The notes under the pieces are model-generated. The model made no database searches. It had not been told where the DNA came from and was given only the letters and a program-made list of their open reading frames with translations. A program made the position numbers and the translations under genes. A stretch of 64,000 nucleotides of DNA from Lachnospiraceae bacterium (GTDB taxonomy: Bacteria; Bacillota; Clostridia; Lachnospirales; Lachnospiraceae), in assembly GCA_017436865.1 (NCBI GenBank), contig JAFSCH010000046.1:1-64000 (forward strand), written 5' to 3'. Positions 60,704 through 64,000 of the stretch are shown piece after piece; position 1 is the stretch's first letter, and each line of letters begins with the position of its first letter.

Positions 60704-60791
60704 ATTAGGAAATTGCTGTAGCGTAGTGGTAGTTAGACAAGAATTTCGCAAGAAATTCTTGCCAAAGTGCGTGCGCTGGCACGCACTATTT
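60704..60791 (+). repeat. Dispersed two-hairpin repeat, copy 2
   Basis: ATTAGGAAATTGCTGTAGCG, GTAGTGGTAGTTA, hairpin A (CAAGAATTTC/GAAATTCTTG, loop GCAA, 60738-60761) and hairpin B (AGTGCGTGC/GCACGCACT, loop GCTG, 60766-60787), then ATTTC. It ends about 10 nt before the ribosome site of rimM, so it is probably in the transcript. Confidence 0.9.
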
Positions 60792-60811
60792 CATTTAAAA
60801 TCGGAGGTTAA

Positions 60812-61321
60812 ATGGACGAATTATTACAGGTCGGAATTATCACACAGACACATGGGATCCGTGGTGAAGTGAAGGTTTTCCCAACAACAGATGATGTAAA
60901 ACGTTTTAAAAGATTAAAGGAAACAATTCTGGATACAGGTAAGGAAAAGATGACTCTTGAAATAGAGGGAGTAAAGTTCTTTAAACAGTTTGTTATTTTA
61001 AAATTCAAGGGTTTTGATAATATAAATGATGTAGAGAGATATAAAAATAAAAGTCTCTATGTTACGAGAGAAAATGCAGTCAGACTTCGCAGAAATGAGT
61101 ATTTTATTGCGGATTTGATTGATTTGTCGGTGTTTGATGAGGAAGAGAAGCAGATAGGAATACTTGCAGATGTTATGCAGACAGGTGCGAATGATGTATA
61201 TGTCATCAATATGACAGATGGAAGAGAATTATTACTTCCTGCAATCAAGGAGTGTATTCTTTCGGTAGATATGGACGAGAGAAAAATGGTTATTCATATT
61301 TTGGATGGCTTATTAGATTAA
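60812..61321 (+). CDS. rimM: Ribosome maturation factor RimM
   Basis: A 169-residue 30S assembly factor that acts on the head of the small subunit near S19. N-terminal RimM domain ([18 protein letters not shown]) and C-terminal PRC-barrel ([27 protein letters not shown]). CGGAGG lies 5 nt before the ATG. It is 20 nt before trmD. Confidence 0.96.
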   Translation: MDELLQVGIITQTHGIRGEVKVFPTTDDVKRFKRLKETILDTGKEKMTLEIEGVKFFKQFVILKFKGFDNINDVERYKNKSLYVTRENAVRLRRNEYFIADLIDLSVFDEEEKQIGILADVMQTGANDVYVINMTDGRELLLPAIKECILSVDMDERKMVIHILDGLLD

Positions 61322-61340
61322 TGGAAGGATACTGTTAGTT

Positions 61341-62126
61341 ATGATGCATTTTCATGTATTAACTTTGTTCCCTGATATGATTATGCAGGGATTGTCTGAG
61401 AGTATTATTGGTAGGGCAACACAGAATGGATATATTGATATCGAGGCAGTAAATATTCGTGATTATACTCTCAATAAGCATAAGAGAGTAGATGATTATA
61501 CCTATGGGGGCGGCGCAGGAATGCTTATGCAGGCGCAACCTGTATATGACACTTATCTTGCTGTGGAAGAGCGCATATTGGAAAGAAGAAAAGCTTCGGC
61601 AGAAGTATCTGCAAACACAGAGCAGAAGCAGACTAGAGTTATCTATGTAACGCCACAGGGAGAAGTTTTTTCACAGAAAAAGGCTATGGAACTTTCCGAA
61701 GAAGAAGACTTGATTTTTTTATGTGGTCATTATGAAGGTATTGATGAACGTGTGTTGGAGGAAATTGTAACGGATTACATTTCAATTGGAGATTATGTTC
61801 TAACGGGTGGAGAGCTTCCGGCAATGGTTATGATTGATACGATATCCAGACTTGTTCCGGGAGTTTTGAACAATGATGATTCTGCACTGACAGAATCTCA
61901 TTCGGATGGACTTTTAGAATATCCACAGTATTCAAGACCAGAGGTATGGCATGATAAAAAGGTGCCAGAGGTGCTTTTGAGTGGTCATCATGCAAATATA
62001 GAAAAGTGGCGTTTAGAACAATCACTTCTTAGAACCAAAGAGCGTAGACCGGAGATGTATGAGGCATATGTGTTGTCGCATCCTCCGAAACCAGAGAAAA
62101 AACGCAGAAAAAGAAGAGAAGTATAA
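61341..62126 (+). CDS. trmD: tRNA (guanine(37)-N(1))-methyltransferase TrmD
   Basis: Methylates G37 next to the anticodon to prevent frameshifting. Knot motifs are present: [28 protein letters not shown] and the active-site [15 protein letters not shown]. At 261 residues it is somewhat longer than usual owing to a charged insertion (around residues 78-94) and a basic tail. The ATG at 61344 is an alternative start one codon on. Confidence 0.97.
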   Translation: MMHFHVLTLFPDMIMQGLSESIIGRATQNGYIDIEAVNIRDYTLNKHKRVDDYTYGGGAGMLMQAQPVYDTYLAVEERILERRKASAEVSANTEQKQTRVIYVTPQGEVFSQKKAMELSEEEDLIFLCGHYEGIDERVLEEIVTDYISIGDYVLTGGELPAMVMIDTISRLVPGVLNNDDSALTESHSDGLLEYPQYSRPEVWHDKKVPEVLLSGHHANIEKWRLEQSLLRTKERRPEMYEAYVLSHPPKPEKKRRKRREV

Positions 62127-62271
62127 GGTCTATAAAAGCCTATAAAAGACAAAAAATGATTGCTTTTTTGTGAGAAATATGATAAATTATTAATGTTGCG
62201 AAAAAAGAGATGGTCCTCTGGTACGAATAGAATGTATTAAGAACGTCGAGTGAATTAAGGAGGCAAACAAA

Positions 62272-62619
62272 ATGAACGAAATTATCAAAGAGATTGAACA
62301 GGCACAGTTAAAGGAATCTGTAGACAAGTTTAGCGTAGGTGATACAGTTAAGGTTTACGGAAAGATTAAGGAAGGAAACCGTGAAAGAATTCAGGTTTTC
62401 GAAGGAACTGTATTAAAGATCCAGGGCGGCAGCAATAGAGAAACTTTCACAGTAAGAAAGATCTCTAACGGTGTTGGTGTTGAGAAGACATGGCCTATGC
62501 ACTCTCCTAACGTAGAGAAGATTGAAGTTGTAAGACTTGGTAAGGTAAGAAGAGCTAAGCTTAACTACTTAAGAGAACGTGTTGGTAAGAAAGCTAAGGT
62601 TAAGGAATTAGTAAAATAA
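62272..62619 (+). CDS. rplS: 50S ribosomal protein L19
   Basis: A 115-residue L19 with typical [23 protein letters not shown] and [19 protein letters not shown] segments. AAGGAGG precedes the start. The 145-nt leader after trmD contains a weak AT-rich hairpin and could include an L19-type leader, but I could not confirm one. A strong terminator follows. Confidence 0.98.
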   Translation: MNEIIKEIEQAQLKESVDKFSVGDTVKVYGKIKEGNRERIQVFEGTVLKIQGGSNRETFTVRKISNGVGVEKTWPMHSPNVEKIEVVRLGKVRRAKLNYLRERVGKKAKVKELVK

Positions 62620-62648
62620 TTTATTTTAGCTATAGTTCATGTTAACAG

Positions 62649-62677
62649 ACGGAGTCCATTAAGGACTCCGTTTTTGT
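62649..62677 (+). terminator. Terminator of the rpsP-rplS operon
   Basis: ACGGAGTCC (62649-62657) pairs perfectly with GGACTCCGT (62663-62671), loop ATTAA, followed by TTTTTG. Confidence 0.92.
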
Positions 62678-62681
62678 TAAA

Positions 62682-62770
62682 TATTAGGAAATTGCTGTTA
62701 CGTAGTGGTGGTTAAACAAGAATTTCGACAGAAATTCTTGCCAAAGTGCATGCGCTGGCATGCACTATTT
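62682..62770 (+). repeat. Dispersed two-hairpin repeat, copy 3
   Basis: ATTAGGAAATTGCTGTTACG, GTAGTGGTGGTTA, hairpin A (CAAGAATTTC/GAAATTCTTG, loop GACA, 62717-62740) and hairpin B (AGTGCATGC/GCATGCACT, loop GCTG, 62745-62766), then ATTTT. Compared with copies 1 and 2, one G-C pair of stem B has become A-T on both sides, keeping the stem intact. Confidence 0.9.
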
Positions 62771-62812
62771 TTACTGGAATGTAGAGGTCATAACTCTGTT
62801 TAGGGGTGATGC

Positions 62813-62841
62813 TTGCGTTGAACACACATTTGGAGTATAAT
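62813..62841 (+). promoter_or_regulatory. Promoter for lepB
   Basis: TATAAT (62836-62841) is perfect; TTGCGT (62813-62818) is a weak -35 at 17 nt. The lepB start codon is 41 nt downstream. Confidence 0.55.
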
Positions 62842-62881
62842 TATTGCTGATGCAAGATAACGGAAAAATATTGTAGGACAC

Positions 62882-63463
62882 ATGGGAAGAAGAAAAGGAT
62901 TAACATTTTATCAGAAAAAGAAAAAATTAAATATGGTATTGATTAAAGAAATAGCCAGCTGGATTTTTTGGATGTTTGTTTCTGCTTTTTTGGCTATTGT
63001 ACTTGTCTATTGTATGGGAATGAAAACTAGTGTGATTGGCTCCTCTATGGAACCGTGTTTATATAATGGGCAGGAGATTTTTTTGAATCGATTAATATAT
63101 CGATTATCATCGCCCAAAATTGGGGATGTAGTGGTTTTTCGGCCAAATGGAAATGAGAAGGCACATTATTATGTGAAACGTGTATTAGCGGTGCCAGGAG
63201 ATACCGTGCAGATAAAAGGCGGTATTCTTTATGTGAATGGTGAGACACAGGAAGATTATTTTAATGATAAGATAGCAGAGCCTGGATTGGTAGAAAATTT
63301 GATAGAGCTTGAGGATGATGAGTATTTTGTGATTGGAGATAACTGCAACAATAGTGAAGATAGTCGTTCTGCTAATATTGGTAATATAAAGAAAGAACAT
63401 ATAATCGGTAAAGCGTGGTTCCGTATGGCAAAGCAGGATAGCGAGCTAGGGTTAATAGAATAG
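62882..63463 (+). CDS. lepB: Signal peptidase I
   Basis: A 193-residue type I signal peptidase with a single N-terminal membrane segment (about 22-46), the Gram-positive form. Catalytic Ser in VIGSSMEPCLYNG and Lys in YYVKRVLAVPGD, plus the GDNCNNSEDSR box near the C-terminus. It releases mature exported proteins, for example the M13 peptidase encoded at 38779. TAGGA lies just before the ATG. Confidence 0.95.
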   Translation: MGRRKGLTFYQKKKKLNMVLIKEIASWIFWMFVSAFLAIVLVYCMGMKTSVIGSSMEPCLYNGQEIFLNRLIYRLSSPKIGDVVVFRPNGNEKAHYYVKRVLAVPGDTVQIKGGILYVNGETQEDYFNDKIAEPGLVENLIELEDDEYFVIGDNCNNSEDSRSANIGNIKKEHIIGKAWFRMAKQDSELGLIE

Positions 63464-63538
63464 AAAGTATAAAAAGTTTGGGCAATTGATAATTGTGGAT
63501 AATAGCCTATATTGAAGTTATGAAAAGGAGCGTAAAAC

Positions 63539-64000
63539 ATGGCGGTATATCAGTGGTATCCGGGTCATATGACGAAGGCAAAACGAATGATGCAGGAGGA
63601 TATCAAGTTAATAGACTTGGTAATAGAAGTAGTGGATGCGCGTATTCCATTAGGAAGCAGAAATCCTGATATTGATGAATTAGGCAAGAATAAGGCAAGG
63701 ATAATTCTTTTGAATAAATCAGATTTATCAGATTCTAGACAGAATAAATTGTGGATGGAATATTTTAAAAAACAGGGAATTCATGCACTGGAGATTAATT
63801 CTAAGAGTGGTGCCGGAATCAAAGCGATTCAAGGTGTTGTACAGGAGGCATGTAAGGAAAAGATTGAACGTGATAGAAAACGTGGTATCATTAACAGACC
63901 AGTAAGAGCTATGGTGGTAGGAATTCCCAATGTTGGAAAATCTACATTTATTAACTCTTTTGCGGGAAAGGCATGCACTAAAACTGGAAACAAACCGGGT
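63539..64000 (+). CDS. ylqF: Ribosome biogenesis GTPase YlqF (RbgA), partial
   Basis: The first 154 codons of a circularly permuted GTPase: MAVYQWYPGHMTKAKRMM at the start, the G4 motif LNKSDL first, then the G1 motif VGIPNVGKSTFINSFAG. RbgA acts late in 50S assembly. AAGGAG lies 8 nt before the ATG. The gene runs off the window end with its frame open. Confidence 0.95.
   Translation, partial: MAVYQWYPGHMTKAKRMMQEDIKLIDLVIEVVDARIPLGSRNPDIDELGKNKARIILLNKSDLSDSRQNKLWMEYFKKQGIHALEINSKSGAGIKAIQGVVQEACKEKIERDRKRGIINRPVRAMVVGIPNVGKSTFINSFAGKACTKTGNKPG

Noticed and set aside
60611..62770. Repeats considered as a CRISPR array
   Set aside because: Units are about 90 nt with internal hairpins, there are no regular spacers, copies are kilobases apart, and no cas genes are present.

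Overview
The window reads as chromosome of an AT-rich Gram-positive anaerobe of the Clostridia, most like a Lachnospiraceae gut bacterium. The evidence is the C4 zinc-ribbon form of L32, the plsX-acpP-rnc-smc-ftsY and ylxM-ffh-rpsP-khpA-rimM-trmD-rplS-lepB-ylqF gene orders, strong AGGAGG-type ribosome binding sites, consensus sigma-A promoters, and several families typical of that group (ApbE/NusG-II/Gx transporter, PFL/DUF711, DUF975, YlbM/TmcAL). Genus cannot be fixed by eye. No rRNA, tRNA, CRISPR array, transposase or integrase was recognised.

Layout. 0.3-3.1 kb: flavinylation and membrane genes (apbE, NusG-II, Gx transporter) and a phosphoesterase. 3.2-4.6 kb: a reverse-strand response regulator. 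4.7-5.4 kb: two gene remnants side by side, an internally deleted alanine/glycine symporter and the 3' end of an aldo/keto reductase. 5.5-19.4 kb: housekeeping genes (rsmH, a SpoU-type RNA methyltransferase, polA, coaE, a large FtsA-like ATPase, a WalJ-like hydrolase, ACT domain protein plus DUF711, tmcAL, DUF177-rpmF). 46.8-64 kb: lipid, division, secretion and ribosome genes.

Between rpmF and plsX, which are neighbours in very many bacteria, lie about 27 kb of accessory genes (19.4-46.7 kb). The first half is a signalling island built from partner-switching parts: a GH3-family adenylating enzyme, two MATE-type transporters each fused to a C-terminal RsbW-like ATPase domain, two STAS antagonists, an RsbW-like kinase, a membrane PP2C (SpoIIE-type) phosphatase with an extracytoplasmic sensor, a hybrid histidine kinase with its own receiver, a degenerate ATPase-like protein, a beta-propeller/sensor/MFS fusion, a GNAT-like protein and an APH-like kinase. 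No sigma factor is present. A plausible reading is a switch in which STAS phosphorylation state is coupled to transporters rather than to a sigma factor. The second half holds a LytS-like kinase with a REC-winged helix regulator, a DUF975 protein, a run of peptidases (M13, clostripain C11, M48, a broken CPBP protease) and a DUF234-type ATPase behind an operator-like palindrome.

A dispersed intergenic repeat of about 90 bp occurs four times (minus strand at 44.95-45.04 kb; plus strand at 60.61, 60.70 and 62.68 kb). Each copy has a conserved 5' part and two hairpins, and the hairpin stems differ between copies by compensating changes, which argues for selection on structure. A second, shorter palindromic repeat occurs at 14.5 and 48.8 kb.
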